Origin: Exophiala sp. HKRS030
Taxonomy: Eukaryota > Ascomycota > Eurotiomycetes > Chaetothyriales > Herpotrichiellaceae
Reading direction: 5' to 3'
NCBI GenBank assembly: GCA_023897205.1
Contig: JAHWDD010000009.1
Location: 1,860,001-1,924,000, forward strand
DNA length: 64,000 nucleotides
Shown: piece after piece, positions 21,622 to 33,807 of the stretch
Layout: the number at the start of each line of letters is the position of its first letter
Numbering within the stretch: position 1 is the first letter of the stretch
Notes under the pieces: generated by a model
Database searches by the model: none
What the model was told of the DNA's origin: nothing
What the model saw: only the letters and a program-made list of their open reading frames with translations
Position numbers and translations under genes: made by a program

Positions 21622-23455
21622 ATGGGTTACTCCGGGGCGTCGACCACGACAACCATGGTGGAAAGGACACGGTCCACGGAACTGATGAGGATTCTGCTTT
21701 CGGGGGAGGTCAGTGGAGAGGCGCCGAGACAATTAACCCCCCGTGAGAAGTTCAACAGATGGATGGTCAACGAAGGATCACGGCGGCTTTTCGTCTTCAC
21801 GTTTATCCTCGTTCATTGCATGCTATACGCCTTTGGATTTATGAATTACACCATGAAGGATAACATGACGCATGCGCGAGCCACTTTTGGATATGGATAT
21901 CCCATTGCTCGATCCGCTGCACTTGTTCTACACTTCGACGTCGCCTGCATTCTCCTACCGGTCTGCCGCACCTTGATCTCCCTAGCTCGACAGACGCCTC
22001 TAAACGGAATTATACCTTTCGACAAGAACATTACATTTCACAAACTGGTTGGATATTCTCTTGTATTCTTCACCTGGGTTCATACTATCGCTCATTTACA
22101 CAATGTCGCGCAGCTCTCGGCGAAGAACCATGCCGGCTTTCTCGGTTTTATTAAGCTCAACTTCTTGACGGGCCCTGGCTGGACGGGTTACGTTTTGACT
22201 ATCTCGATTATGGCAATATTCTTCACTGCCATCGAAAAGCCCCGCCGCGCGAACTTTGAACGGTTTTGGAATGTCCACCATCTCTTTATCGTCTTCTTCC
22301 TCGCATGGTCCATTCACGGAATTTACTGCATGATCCCACTTGACACGATACCTACCTGCTTTGGTAATGGTTCTTTCTATCAATGGTGGTTTGTTGGAGG
22401 CTTCGCATATCTTGGAGAGCGTATCATGCGCGAGATTAGGGGTTCTCACAAGACGTATATCCACAAGGTCATCCAACACCCATCCAATGTGGTCGAGATT
22501 CAGATCAAGAAGGAGCATACAAAGACACGTGCGGGACAGTAAGTTCATTAAGCGAGTGAAGCTACCATCCAACAGACGTCTAACCTATTCGCAGATATAT
22601 TTTCCTCTGCTGCCCAGAAGTATCGCTCTGGCAGTATCATCCTTTCACCTTGACTTCTGCACCTGAAGAAGACTTTATCTCGGTTCATGTTCGTATGGTA
22701 GGCAATTTCACGAAGCAACTGGGTAAAGTCTTGGGATGCGAAGGGTTGGACAAGGATGAAAAGAAAGCGAATCGTCAGACAAAGCTCATCAGTTCGTCCG
22801 AATTCTCCGAAAAAGGTGGTCTTCAAGTCAACAATCTTCTTCCTCGGGTATATATCGACGGGCCATTCGGCTCAGCCTCTGAAGATGTATTCAAATTTGA
22901 GACGGTGATGCTTGTTGGTGCTGGTATTGGTGTAACTCCGTTCGCATCGATCCTCAAGTCGATCTGGTACCGTATGAAGAATCCCACCGCCGGAAAGACG
23001 CGGCTGCGCAAGGTCTATTTCTTCTGGGTGTGCAGAGATTTTGGATCACTGGAGTGGTTTAAATCCTTACTCTCAGCCATCGAGAGCGAAGATAAAAGCC
23101 ATGCCATCGAGATTCACGCGGTAAGTTCACCCTGAACTCCTTCAACAGAAGTCACAGCTGACATGAGAAAACATAGTACTTGACAGCCAAGATCACACCT
23201 GCCCAGGCATCAAATATTTCCCTGAACTCCGGAGACACAGATGCTATCACAGGTTTACGAACGCCGACAAACTTTGGCCGACCAAACTGGGATATGGTGT
23301 TTCGTGCTGTCCGCAAAATCCATTGGCCTGGTGAATGCGGCGTATTCTTCTGTGGACCTAAAGGACTCGGTGCTCAGCTTCATATCAAGTGCAACATGTA
23401 TACGGAAGCTGGAGCCAAGGGCTACAGTTTCGTCTGGGGAAAAGAGAACTTTTGA
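21622..23455 (+). CDS. noxB: NADPH oxidase NoxB (gp91phox-type)
   Basis: Three exons (21622-22538, 22595-23120, 23177-23455; two 56-bp introns) give 573 aa. Six membrane helices carry the paired haem-ligand histidines (FHKLVGYSLVFFTWVHTIAH and FWNVHHLFIVFFLAWSIHG). The FAD site HPFTLTSAPEED, the NADPH sites GAGIGVTPFASILK and FFCGPKGLG, and the C-terminal GKENF are all present. The N-terminal extension of about 45 residues before the first helix (PREKFNRWMVNEGSRRLFVF) is the mark of fungal NoxB rather than NoxA. NoxB makes superoxide at membranes and in several fungi is needed for ascospore germination or appressorial penetration, regulated by NoxR and Rac. Those regulators are not in this window. 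Confidence 0.95.
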
Positions 23456-23941
23456 AGGAATGGATTGGTATCAATTGGCTTGTTCATTTTCAGATATATA
23501 GTACTAGGGCACATAGCGAGGGTTATATAAACCACTGTTTCCGCATGTCTATATCCTTGTCACCCAACTGGGATCAATGGCCGTGTGTACTTATCGACCA
23601 AGTCGTTGTAGGTACGGACGGTGGTATTCGACACTTGTCTCATCGAAGATCTGCTTGGTAAGCCCTGTCGCTCTCGCCCTACACCAATCAAATCATTTCA
23701 TTTGCGGAGAAGCGACGGTCCCGAACTTTTTGCCATACTGCGCATGGGACAAGAACGAAGAGCCATCATTGATACTCCGTCCTCATATCTACGAACCTTC
23801 AACAACAACCACTTCAGTCTGTCTTGCCACTGCCAGCACCATGCAGACCAGAGATCTTGTGATCAACCTGTTGCATGATCACCCCTGAATAACTTCTTAA
23901 TCTACGCTGCTACCTCTACTGCGGCGCCGTCGGCTGGAGCT
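23456..23941. other. Intergenic, tandem genes
   Basis: 486 bp between noxB and suv3. Nothing beyond leader and trailer sequence is seen. Confidence 0.4.
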
Positions 23942-26346
23942 ATGCTCGCTCGTTCAACCCGAAGGGGCCAATGTCTCTTCTGTGCCTTCCGAGCCCTTGT
24001 TTCCGATGCGTCAAACCCAACCTATAATCTAAATAGGGGCTTCAGGACTACCAATGCCTGGTATAGGAATGATTACAAGCCCTCCAAGCCCTCCAAATCC
24101 TCGAGGGGCCCCAGACCCTCTAGACCCTCAAAACCTTCTTCGAGATTCAGACCATCCTTCAATTCAGGGAATGCCTCAGGGCGCTCTTTCAGGGGAAGAG
24201 GCGATGAAGATGATCTTGGATCTCATCAGTGGCTAGAAAAGCGAGTGCATAAAGCCCTAGTTGAACTCAAGGAGGATTTAACATCAACGGACGCTTCGAC
24301 CGAGTCTGATATGTCGCAAATGGAGTCTCTTGATCCTGGAGGGGTCCATTGGGAAAATTATACAAAGCGCCTGGGTGATATATTGCAATCCCCAGGCCAA
24401 GCGCTCACAGAGCAGGAGGAAAAGCTCTTTACGGACATAGGGAAGGCTCAATCCACTTCGCAAAAGAATCTGCAGACAAATCTGCATTTTGGCTTTATCG
24501 ACTTCGTCCTCACACAGAACATCAAGGATGGAACAATGAGTGGTGATCTCCTTACCGATCTGCGATATCCGACGGAATGGTACACTGCGGCGAGACAGAT
24601 TCAACGGAATGTCCATCTGCATATCGGACCAACAAATTCTGGCAAGACATACAACGCACTCAAAAGACTTGAAGAACAGAACAATGGTTTCTATGCAGGG
24701 CCCCTGAGGTTACTGGCACATGAAGTCTACTCACGCTTCAAAGCAAAAGGTGCAAAGTGTGATCTAGTAACGGGAGACGACATTAGGCGGGACGAGGATT
24801 CAGATGTTTCACTATACGCCTCGACAGTAGAGATGGTGGAGGTTTCGAAGAAGGTGGATGTCGCCGTCATTGACGAAATACAGATGATTGCATCTCCTGA
24901 TCGTGGATGGGCATGGACACGGGCATTCTTAGGGGCCAACGCAAAAGAGGTCCATTTGTGTGGAGAGGCAAGAGCTCTTCCTCTGATCCGTGAGTTATGT
25001 GCAGCAACTGGCGACACACTGGAAGTGCACGAGTACAGAAGGCTTAATCCTCTGAAGGTCATGACGAAAAGTCTGGGTGGTGACCTGAAGAATTTGAGAA
25101 AGGGCGATTGTATAGTGACCTTCTCAGTGATGAACATTCACGCCTTGAAGAAGCAGATTGAGCTTGACACGGGCCGGCATTGCGCGATTGTATATGGCAG
25201 TCTGCCGCCTGAGACGAGAGCAGCCCAAGCCGCGCTGTTCAATGATCCAGACAATGACTATGACTATCTGGTGGCGAGTGATGCCATCGGCATGGGCCTC
25301 AACTTGTACGCTCCCCTATACTGACACTTTTGCTCTCTTACTGACTGACTATTGAAAGGAGCGTCAAACGTATTATATTCCACGGCGTGTCTAGATGGAA
25401 TGGAACCCACCACGAACAACTTTCGGTCTCGCAGATCAAGCAGATAGGCGGTCGAGCTGGCCGATACCGCAGCGCCCACCAGGATGTTCATAACACGAAG
25501 TCAAAGGCCGCGTCGGAAGCAAACGTTGGACTAGTCACCACTCTCAATGACGAAGACTTACCCCTCGTCCGTCAAGCCATGAACACGCAGGAGGTTCCCC
25601 TTAAGTTTGCAGGCTTGTTACCCCCCGGCGACTATATGGAAGAACTAGCCTCTCGCCTTCCCAAGGGCACTCCGTTTGAGTACATTCTCCGCCGTGTCAC
25701 TGGATCGGCTTCGATGCACAAACGCTTCAAGATGTGTAGCATCCGTGACCAGAGCTATATTGCTCGTCATATCGAGTCAGTCCGTGGCCTGACCACCACA
25801 GACAGGATTGTCTTCAGTGCCGCTCCATGCTCTCGAGGGTCAAGTCGTCTTGAGGCTGTAGCGCACGCCTTGGCTAGGGTCATCGCCGAAAAACGCGATG
25901 TAGACATCATGGACATTCCCGAGCTCAACCTCGAGGTGCTTGAGGAGCCTATCTCGGGAGATAGAGCGTACCTCGAAGCTTTGGAAGACCTGCACAAAGG
26001 TCTTGTGCTGTTCTTGTGGTTGAGTTATAGGTTTGTTTCCAATTTGAAAGATCGGGATGTTGCCTTTTATGCAAAGAGCATGGTTGAGGACAAGATCAAC
26101 ACGTGCCTTGTCGAGTTCTCGGCGAATCCGGAGCTCAGAAAACGTGTGCTCGCGTACAAGAAGCGCATGAAGGTCCCAAGTGTGCCCACGGACGAGACAG
26201 CGATGCCGGCAAGCACTTCGCAGTTGGACTTGGCTGAACCGGAGGAAGTGCTACCGTCAAGTTGGGTGTCGGGATCATCGCATACCGAGTTCGAGGATGC
26301 TTCGAACGAAATCTCTCCTCCTGCTGCTGCTGCAACGGTGGCCTGA
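23942..26346 (+). CDS. suv3: Mitochondrial ATP-dependent RNA helicase Suv3
   Basis: Two exons (23942-25305 and 25359-26346, 53-bp intron) give 783 aa. The junction rebuilds GMGLNLSVKRIIF. The N-terminus is Arg/Ser-rich with few acids, consistent with matrix import, followed by a Lys/Ser/Pro-rich linker. Helicase motifs follow in order: HIGPTNSGKT (Walker A, about 229-236), AVIDEIQM (motif II, DEIQ as in Suv3), and QIKQIGGRAGRYRS (motif VI). A C-terminal Suv3 helical region follows (LEVLEEPI, VEDKINTCLVEF). In yeast Suv3 and the RNase Dss1 form the mitochondrial degradosome. The tail ends in a short low-complexity Ala run. All core motifs are intact. Confidence 0.96.
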
Positions 26347-26816
26347 GCGTGTTGGATTAGTGATGATCTCAACGATCTCTCGAGGCGTCACGACTAGTCA
26401 TTATGTGGACACAATCTCATGTATATTTTTGGGCAGCGAGGACGTTTATTACAGCGACTAAAGATGTGTAACCATATTTACATGTATAATATAACGAGCA
26501 GTAGCACCACTACAAATAACGACATATCTGGAGAGGTCTGTAATGGAATGATAATGAATTTCATCTTCTGCTATCAATCTAGATACAACCAATACTGATT
26601 TATACCTGTGCAAATGAATGCTAGAGTTCCATTTCTGCGTGGATGTAGGAAGTCGTCCACCGGCAACACATGGTCGAGGCTGAGGGCTCGGTTTCTCTCT
26701 TCCACCATAGTAGTGATCGAACACAAGAAGACTCGACAGCCACTTCCCACTGTCCGGCAGGTTCAACAGCTTGTCCGAAGATCCATATTTTGCCTTGGTT
26801 GGGTGGCCGGCTGCGC
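26347..26816. other. Convergent intergenic region
   Basis: 470 bp between the 3' ends of suv3 and the small hydrophilic-protein gene. No gene signal. Confidence 0.4.
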
Positions 26817-27250
26817 TTATCGCTGAGTGACAACACGGTCGGCGCCACCGGCTTCAGGATTAGCAGCTGCAGCTTCACGGGCAAGTTGGTCTTCCGTCTT
26901 CTTGTTGCCGTGCATGATGAGTCTGTTCAGGAAGCTACCTGGCTTGCCGGTATCGTATCCCGCCTTCTCTGCATCTTCAGCTTCCTTGCCAACGTAGTCC
27001 ATGGTTTCTTCGTCGGCCGAGTCGTGGTCGTCGAAGTTGACTGGGGACAGATTGACGTTAGCTGAGGGACACTGGGGAGATAGAGAGGCGGGGGTTGGTG
27101 TTGAAAAGCAGGCCGACGAAAGGGACAAGTAGTAGCTGGGAGAAGGAGAGAGAGAGAGAGGGGAGGGAGAAGCTCGATCAAGTCAAGGTACATACCTTCT
27201 TTGTCCTTGTGGCTCATTCTACGCTTCAACTTTGCTCTGATGTTGTCCAT
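26817..27250 (-). CDS. Small hydrophilic protein, 99 aa
   Basis: Two exons, 27250-27196 (MDNIRAKLKRRMSHKDKE) and 27061-26817, with a 134-bp intron (donor GTATGT, acceptor CTCAG). The product is charged, with acidic (DDHDSADEE) and basic segments, a FLNRLIMHGNKKTEDQLARE stretch and an Ala/Asn/Gly-rich end; no membrane segment or signal peptide. A second acceptor 21 bp further in (exon start 27040) also keeps frame and would give a 92-aa form reading KDKEVNFDDH. The intron contains a purine-rich microsatellite on the plus strand. I do not recognise a named family. The composition resembles small stress or hydrophilin-like proteins, but this is only a resemblance. Confidence 0.65.
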
Positions 27251-28065
27251 TTCGAGAAGTGGTTTTCCTTTTTGGGGGGGTTCTGTGTGATCGAGTGCGG
27301 TGACGACTTTCGGGTGAAGCTCGACAATGTTTTAAAAGGGAACGGCTGGAGAGGGAAGAAGAATGAAGAAGAAGCCGAGAAGAGCTCTCCTGGGAAAGAA
27401 GTAACTCGTACAAGGATCGGGCGGGGTGGAAGAGAGAGGCGACGTCAGTTGGAGGGGGTGGGATTACATACAAATAACGAAGGGACTCGTACTCGTTAGT
27501 AGAGACACGGCATGAACCAAGGAAACCAAGTTGCGTTGAGAACCGAGACCCTGGGATGAACATCGACCCTTTCAGAGACCCTCATGGCCCTCAAATCAGC
27601 CCGTGAAGCCAAGCGCCATCGGTTCCAGAATGAGGCTCATCGCCCATGAAAACGGTCGTCGGCAGTCACGATTCACTGGTGCATTTTTCAGATCGAGCCA
27701 GTTTAAGCGAGACATGGACGGAGTGACCGAATATGATGGCATTTTGTAATTCTACGGTACTCGGTTCTCCGTACTCCGTACTCGTACTCGTAACCAAGGT
27801 CCCTCACACCAGCCACATACTGTAAGGGTACACAAGCCACACCAACTGTCAACTCACTCGCCACAGTCTGCGGAGTACTCGGTCAGTAGTGTACGGTAAC
27901 AATTTTGTGTCTGGAGCCTTTTCCGTCCACTCAACTCGACGCCATCAGCCACCTCGGCGGCGCAGTTTGTCGACATACCACTTTTTTTTAAATCCGGATA
28001 CGCAGTACTCTGATCCAACACTCAGGGCAATCTTCCACGGGCTCTAAACCCGGCAAGCAGCGGCC
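27251..28065. other. Divergent intergenic region with GTACTC repeats
   Basis: 815 bp between the small hydrophilic gene and prp22. It contains a TACTCCGTA copy followed by a short (TACTCG)n run at 27772-27792 and a CGGAGTACTC match near 27870. Confidence 0.5.
27772..27792. repeat. TACTCCGTA with short TACTCG run
   Basis: The dispersed 9-mer TACTCCGTA (27772-27780) is extended by two TACTCG-like units. Similar compound tracts occur at 38029. Confidence 0.7.
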
Positions 28066-31000
28066 ATGGACGATTTTACCTCCCTCGAACTCCTGTCGCT
28101 CGTTTCCAAAGTCACCTCCGAATTGCAAAACCACTTGGGAATCAACGACAAGACTCTCGCCGAGTTTGTCATTGACCAGCATGAAAAATGTGGTGGCAAC
28201 CTCCACGAGTTCAAGGCCTCGCTGGCTGCGATGGGAGCAGAGTTCCCCAATAGTCTGGTGGAGAGCGTGGACAGATTGATTTTGACGATGCACCCCAAGC
28301 ATAAAGTCCAGAAAAAGCCGCAAGAAAATGGCAAGTCAGACATGGATGAGTTGGACGCTATCGGGCGTAAGGCACGAGTGTTCAAAGGACTGGCTGTACC
28401 CGACCGAGAACAAGCATGGGACGATTACGAGGATGACATGGTCGGGCAAAAGACGATCGACGAAAGCCGACCTCCAGACCCTGGAACGCCGGAGGACGAC
28501 GACACCTTTGCGCTTCTCGAAGGGCTTGCCGGCAAGACTGGAAGTGGCACGAATGGGAACTCGACGAGAAGCAGGAAACGAAGTCGTAGTCCCGACCGAG
28601 ATGATTATCCGAGAGACAGGAAACCGAGACAGAAATACTTGTCGAGAAGCCCGAGTCCGCAAGAGGAGAGAAAATCTCGCCACCGCCGCGACCGAGATAG
28701 AGACTACGACGACCGTCGAGATCGGTACGATGAGAGACGGAATGGCCATCGCAAGAGCAGACGAAGAGACTACGAGGACGACGATGATTTCAAAAAGCCC
28801 CCTCGAAAGGAGATTGACGAATCTCCTGTCCTCTACAAAATTTACGATGCCACGATCAATGGGATTAAAGATTTCGGAGCGTTTGCAGATCTGCAAGGCG
28901 TCAAAGGTCGTGCAAGTGGCTTGATACATGTATCAGCCATACAAGAAGGCGCAAGGGTCAACCATCCTTCGGATCTTTTGTCACGAGGCCAGCCGGTCAA
29001 AGTGAAGGTCATCAAACTTGAAAACAACAAAATCAGTTTGTCCATGAAAGAGGTTGACCAAGTGACTGGTCAAGATCTGGTGCCTTCGCGACGAATCGCT
29101 TCTGGGGCTAATCTGGAACGATTGGACGGGATGCCTTCTGAGGATCGTTATGGCGGCCTCGGTAATACAGTCCCTGTAATTGAAGATGACTACAACTCGA
29201 ATTCACGAAAGAACAGAAAGAGGATGACTTCACCTGAGCGGTGGGAAATCAAACAGCTTATCGCCTCCGGCGCGATATCCGCCCAGGATTATCCTGATAT
29301 TGACGAGGACTACAACGCGACTCTGAATGGCCAGGGTCAGTTTGATGAGGAAGAAGTAGATGTGGACATCGAGGTCAGAGAGGAAGAACCACCTTTCCTA
29401 GCTGGCCAAACCAAGCAGTCACTAGAACTTTCACCTATCCGAGTCGTCAAAGCCCCCGAAGGGTCTTTGAACAGAGCTGCTCAAGCAGGAACGACATTGG
29501 CCAAGGAACGGAGGGAATTGAAACAACAGGAAGCTGCCGATAAAGCAGCAGAAGAAGCATCCAAGGTCGACCTCAACGCGCAGTGGCAAGATCCCATGAT
29601 CAATCCCGAGCAACGGAAATTCGCGTCGGAACTGAGACAGGCTCAGCAACAAACCTTCAAAGCTACAGACACCGTACCGGAATGGAGGCGAGTGACTCAA
29701 GGCAAGAACCAATCCCTAGGACGAAGGACAGACATGACCATCAAACAGCAGCGAGAATCTCTGCCCGTCTACAAATTTCGGAAGCAATTGCTGGATGCAA
29801 TTGCGCAAAACCAACTCCTTATCGTTGTTGGTGATACTGGTTCGGGAAAGACCACCCAGGTCACCCAATACCTTGCCGAAGCAGGCTATGCTAACAATGG
29901 CATCATTGGCTGTACCCAACCACGTCGTGTTGCCGCCATGTCCGTTGCGAAGCGTGTCTCAGAAGAAGTTGGGTGTGAACTTGGTAGGGAAGTTGGTTAC
30001 ACGATACGTTTTGAAGACAGAACGTCGCCCGACACCAGGATCAAATACATGACGGATGGTATGCTACAACGAGAGATTCTCCTGGATCCAGACCTCAAAC
30101 GCTATAGCGTCGTCATGCTTGACGAGGCTCACGAGAGAACCATTGCGACTGATGTACTTTTCGGGTTGCTTAAGAAAACATTGAAGAGACGTCCCGACAT
30201 GAAGCTCATCGTTACGTCGGCGACGCTTGATGCAGAAAAGTTCTCGGAATTCTTCAATAAGTGTCCTATCTTCACTATTCCAGGTCGGACCTTCCCAGTC
30301 GAGATCATGTACTCAAGAGAACCCGAGGAGGATTATTTGGATGCTGCTTTGACCACCGTCATGCAAATCCACCTGACTGAGCCACCTGGTGATATCCTGT
30401 TGTTCTTGACTGGCCAAGAGGAAATTGATACCAGCTGTGAAGTGTTGTATGAGAGGATGAAGGCCCTCGGGCCAAGTGTCCCGGAATTGATCATCTTGCC
30501 GGTCTACTCAGCGCTCCCTAGTGAGATGCAAAGCAGGATCTTTGACCCCGCGCCACCTGGAAGCCGAAAGGTCGTTATTGCGACAAACATTGCAGAAACG
30601 TCAATCACAATCGATCATATCTACTACGTGATTGACCCTGGCTTCGTCAAGCAGAATGCGTATGATCCCAAACTTGGAATGGACTCTCTTGTTGTCACAC
30701 CGATTTCACAGGCTCAAGCGAAGCAGCGAGCTGGACGTGCTGGTCGTACAGGACCCGGAAAATGCTTTCGGCTATACACCGAAGCGGCATATCAGTCGGA
30801 AATGTTGCCAACCAGTATTCCTGAGATTCAGCGTCAGAATTTGTCAAACACCATCCTCATGTTGAAAGCCATGGGCATCAATGATCTCTTGCACTTTGAC
30901 TTCATGGACCCACCTCCCACCAATACCATGTTGACAGCACTAGAGGAATTGTATGCACTGTCGGCTCTCGACGATGAAGGCCTGCTCACCAGACTTGGTC

Positions 31001-31758
31001 GTAAGATGGCGGATTTCCCTATGGAGCCATCGCTGTCCAAAGCACTGATCGCGTCGGAAGATATGGGCTGTTCAGACGAAATGCTCACTATCGTGGCCAT
31101 GCTTTCCGTGCAGACAGTCTTCTACCGACCAAAGGAAAAGCAGCAGCAAGCTGATCAGAAAAAGGCCAAGTTCCACGATCCTCATGGCGATCACCTCACT
31201 CTGTTGAATGTGTACAATGCGTGGAAGCAATCACGATACAGCGATCCCTGGTGTTTCGAAAACTTTATTCAGAAGCGTCAAATTGCACGTGCTCGAGATG
31301 TGCGGCAGCAGCTGGTGTCCATAATGGAACGATACAAGCACCACATTGTATCCTGCGGGCGTAACACGCTGAAAGTTCGTCAAGCCTTGTGCTCTGGGTT
31401 CTTCCGTAACTCGGCACGCAAAGATCCACAAGAAGGGTACAAGACGCTGATCGAGGGTACGCCGGTCTACATGCATCCCAGCAGTTCGCTCTTTGGTAAA
31501 GCTGCGGAGCATGTCATCTTTCATACTCTTGTACTCACGACGAAAGAGTACATGCATTGCACGACGGTCATTGAACCCAAATGGCTGGTTGAGGCGGCGC
31601 CGACGTTCTTCAAGGTTGCACCGACGGATCGCCTGAGCAAGCGGAAGAAGGCCGAACGGATTCAGCCGTTGCACAACAAGTATGCCGGTGAAGACGACTG
31701 GAGATTGAGCGCGCAGAAGAGACAGGGTAGAGGCGGAGGTGGAGGTACCTGGGGTTAA
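28066..31758 (+). CDS. prp22: Pre-mRNA splicing DEAH-box RNA helicase Prp22
   Basis: A single 1,230-codon exon. The N-terminus has a helical motif, then an RS/RD-rich nuclear segment (about 165-240). An S1 RNA-binding domain (about 257-335, around [19 protein letters not shown]) follows. The helicase core has [10 protein letters not shown] (about 590), LDEAHERT (DEAH at about 686-689), [10 protein letters not shown] (about 717) and [14 protein letters not shown] (about 887). HA2/winged-helix and OB domains complete the protein, which ends in a Gly-rich tail. The S1 domain before the core separates Prp22 (human DHX8) from Prp2, Prp16 and Prp43. Prp22 proofreads and releases spliced mRNA from the spliceosome. 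The absence of introns in such a long splicing-factor gene is notable but not unusual. Confidence 0.97.
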   Translation: MDDFTSLELLSLVSKVTSELQNHLGINDKTLAEFVIDQHEKCGGNLHEFKASLAAMGAEFPNSLVESVDRLILTMHPKHKVQKKPQENGKSDMDELDAIGRKARVFKGLAVPDREQAWDDYEDDMVGQKTIDESRPPDPGTPEDDDTFALLEGLAGKTGSGTNGNSTRSRKRSRSPDRDDYPRDRKPRQKYLSRSPSPQEERKSRHRRDRDRDYDDRRDRYDERRNGHRKSRRRDYEDDDDFKKPPRKEIDESPVLYKIYDATINGIKDFGAFADLQGVKGRASGLIHVSAIQEGARVNHPSDLLSRGQPVKVKVIKLENNKISLSMKEVDQVTGQDLVPSRRIASGANLERLDGMPSEDRYGGLGNTVPVIEDDYNSNSRKNRKRMTSPERWEIKQLIASGAISAQDYPDIDEDYNATLNGQGQFDEEEVDVDIEVREEEPPFLAGQTKQSLELSPIRVVKAPEGSLNRAAQAGTTLAKERRELKQQEAADKAAEEASKVDLNAQWQDPMINPEQRKFASELRQAQQQTFKATDTVPEWRRVTQGKNQSLGRRTDMTIKQQRESLPVYKFRKQLLDAIAQNQLLIVVGDTGSGKTTQVTQYLAEAGYANNGIIGCTQPRRVAAMSVAKRVSEEVGCELGREVGYTIRFEDRTSPDTRIKYMTDGMLQREILLDPDLKRYSVVMLDEAHERTIATDVLFGLLKKTLKRRPDMKLIVTSATLDAEKFSEFFNKCPIFTIPGRTFPVEIMYSREPEEDYLDAALTTVMQIHLTEPPGDILLFLTGQEEIDTSCEVLYERMKALGPSVPELIILPVYSALPSEMQSRIFDPAPPGSRKVVIATNIAETSITIDHIYYVIDPGFVKQNAYDPKLGMDSLVVTPISQAQAKQRAGRAGRTGPGKCFRLYTEAAYQSEMLPTSIPEIQRQNLSNTILMLKAMGINDLLHFDFMDPPPTNTMLTALEELYALSALDDEGLLTRLGRKMADFPMEPSLSKALIASEDMGCSDEMLTIVAMLSVQTVFYRPKEKQQQADQKKAKFHDPHGDHLTLLNVYNAWKQSRYSDPWCFENFIQKRQIARARDVRQQLVSIMERYKHHIVSCGRNTLKVRQALCSGFFRNSARKDPQEGYKTLIEGTPVYMHPSSSLFGKAAEHVIFHTLVLTTKEYMHCTTVIEPKWLVEAAPTFFKVAPTDRLSKRKKAERIQPLHNKYAGEDDWRLSAQKRQGRGGGGGTWG

Positions 31759-33807
31759 GTGGCAAGGGGGGAACCAAACGAGAAGTCTATACAGGGGGTA
31801 CAGCCCGTAGTGAACGAAAGGCATATTTTGGATAGCTTGCCAGGGTTCTGTAGGTTCATCTTGGGTGAAAAATACTCCCAAGTACTCGTTGAGCATCTTG
31901 ACCCGAGTCGAGACATGCTTTTGAGGGATAAGGGCCGACGATATGTGAGTCCAATTATAGGTAGACAGCAACTCCCTATAACGAGATGATTTAGTCATTC
32001 GAAGACAGACGTTGTCCAGGGTCGTTGGATACAAGAGCTGGCTTGGACCAGTTCTGCTCGCGTGTCTCTAAGGAATACTCTGTACGTGTGCGCCGTGCAA
32101 CTACGAGTATTCATCCTTCTGGGGATGATGGATCCATCTGCAATGCAACCTTCCCCGGAGTAATCGCCGCATGGAAGGCTTCTAGAGCACAGACCTGGGC
32201 AAATCTCTTGTCCACTCGCGATATGTCTGGGGAAGGGGGCGCCGGGTGTACCGCTCCCATGCGTCGATAACCATTCCTTCATCCTTGCATGCATCAAACG
32301 GAACACCCCCGGTGGCAGCGAAAAACATACTTCGAGAACCCTGCTGGAGACAGGAACAGAGGAAGCGACATGGGCCCCGATGGCATCCCGCATCGTGACA
32401 TCAGTGAAAGTCAGGAACTCTCTCTTTTGTCTCCTTCTTCTCCTCCACCGACGGCCCGAGACATTCGATCATCATCGATCGGTCTTTATTGTACGAGTTA
32501 CAGAAAGTGGAAGCACTCGCGAGACAGCGAAGCCGTGGTAACCGTACGAGTACTCGGGGCACCCTCATTTCCGCTATTCTAGTAGTGAAGAGATGGAGCG
32601 TCGCAACTTGAGCATGGGACAAAACAGAGAGGGTGTGTGTGTGTGGCGAGACACCATTACAAGTATCCCGCACACCACTAGAGGGAGAACTCTATATCCT
32701 TGATGGCGACAAGCTTTGAGGAGAAGCTTAGCCATTGCTTCGCACAAACGTCCAAGTTACATTGATCCGAGAGCGAAGAAGCGCTAGATTGCGACTTACC
32801 GCAGCCCCCCAAGCGATGTGGCGCTGCGAAAAAGGAACACCACTGGGCGATCCTTTTGACGAATTCCCAGTTTACGAGCTCGTATCTCGATTCCCCTCGC
32901 GCCAACGTGGCTGGTGTTTTGAGGGATCGAGAGGATTGCGGACAAATCACCCCGACCTCTACGACTTGCGTATTGTCGATCTCGCTATGGAACGAGCTGG
33001 ACTTCACACGAATGACAGGTCAAAGGATGCGACTCTTTTCTTCTCTTCCAACGTGTACGAGTATCAAACGGCTGATCACCCTTGAACGCGACCGGACCAT
33101 CGCTCCTGGGGGACGAAACAAATCTCTTGGACATATCAACATCGACCTGCCCTAGTGCGTTAATCTCTTCCCATTCTGGAGTGTCGACCGTCGCATGATT
33201 TCACCACACCTCTCCCCTTCCACCCAATCATGCGGTGGTGTGGTTGATCGCCCTCATCCATAAGTCGATTCAAGTCGAACATGGAGCAACGGTCCGGGTC
33301 AAGAACGTCAAGCTTTCCCTGGTCATGCGATTTGGAGCCTCCAAACTGTTAAACTATGACCACGGTTTGACATGGTAATCTCAAACTTCGGCTATGCTAT
33401 CTCCCTTTGCTACACCGAGAGGCTAGTCGGGGGATACGAGTGGGAGAAAGCCAATTATACCACATCGACCTATCAGTACGAGTACGGGGATCTTTGATGA
33501 GAACCAATGTAGTGAGGCAATACCCTTGTCTTCGCTTCTGTCACCAAAACATGCCTTACCTGGGAGTGTAACCCTCTAATCGGCATCCCGTCTACCCTGT
33601 GGCCAGTGGAGAGGGGAGGGCAGGAGATGCGAAGCGAGAGTTAGAGATGGAAGAGAGAGAGAGTCTGTTTGCATGTACGTGGGTGGACGATCCAGGATCT
33701 ATATAGTCCGAACCGTTGCGCCGTTGCTCGCCTCCACGTTCTCGTCCACGGGGAAACAGATCTTGCATTCAACTTGAGAATCTCCTCGACTGCTGATACT
33801 TCCGACC
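31759..33807. other. Long intergenic region, no gene recognised
   Basis: 2.0 kb between prp22 and the amino-acid transporter, both plus strand. Only short unconvincing frames occur. Several GTACGAGTA-like strings (near 32548, 33054, 33474) and a GA repeat at about 33653-33662 are present. A TATATAG near 33701, about 100 bp before the next ATG, may be promoter sequence. Confidence 0.5.

Noticed and set aside
28336..28929. 197-codon frame opposite the RS region of prp22
   Set aside because: Shadow of Arg/Asp-rich repeats; the prp22 frame continues unbroken.
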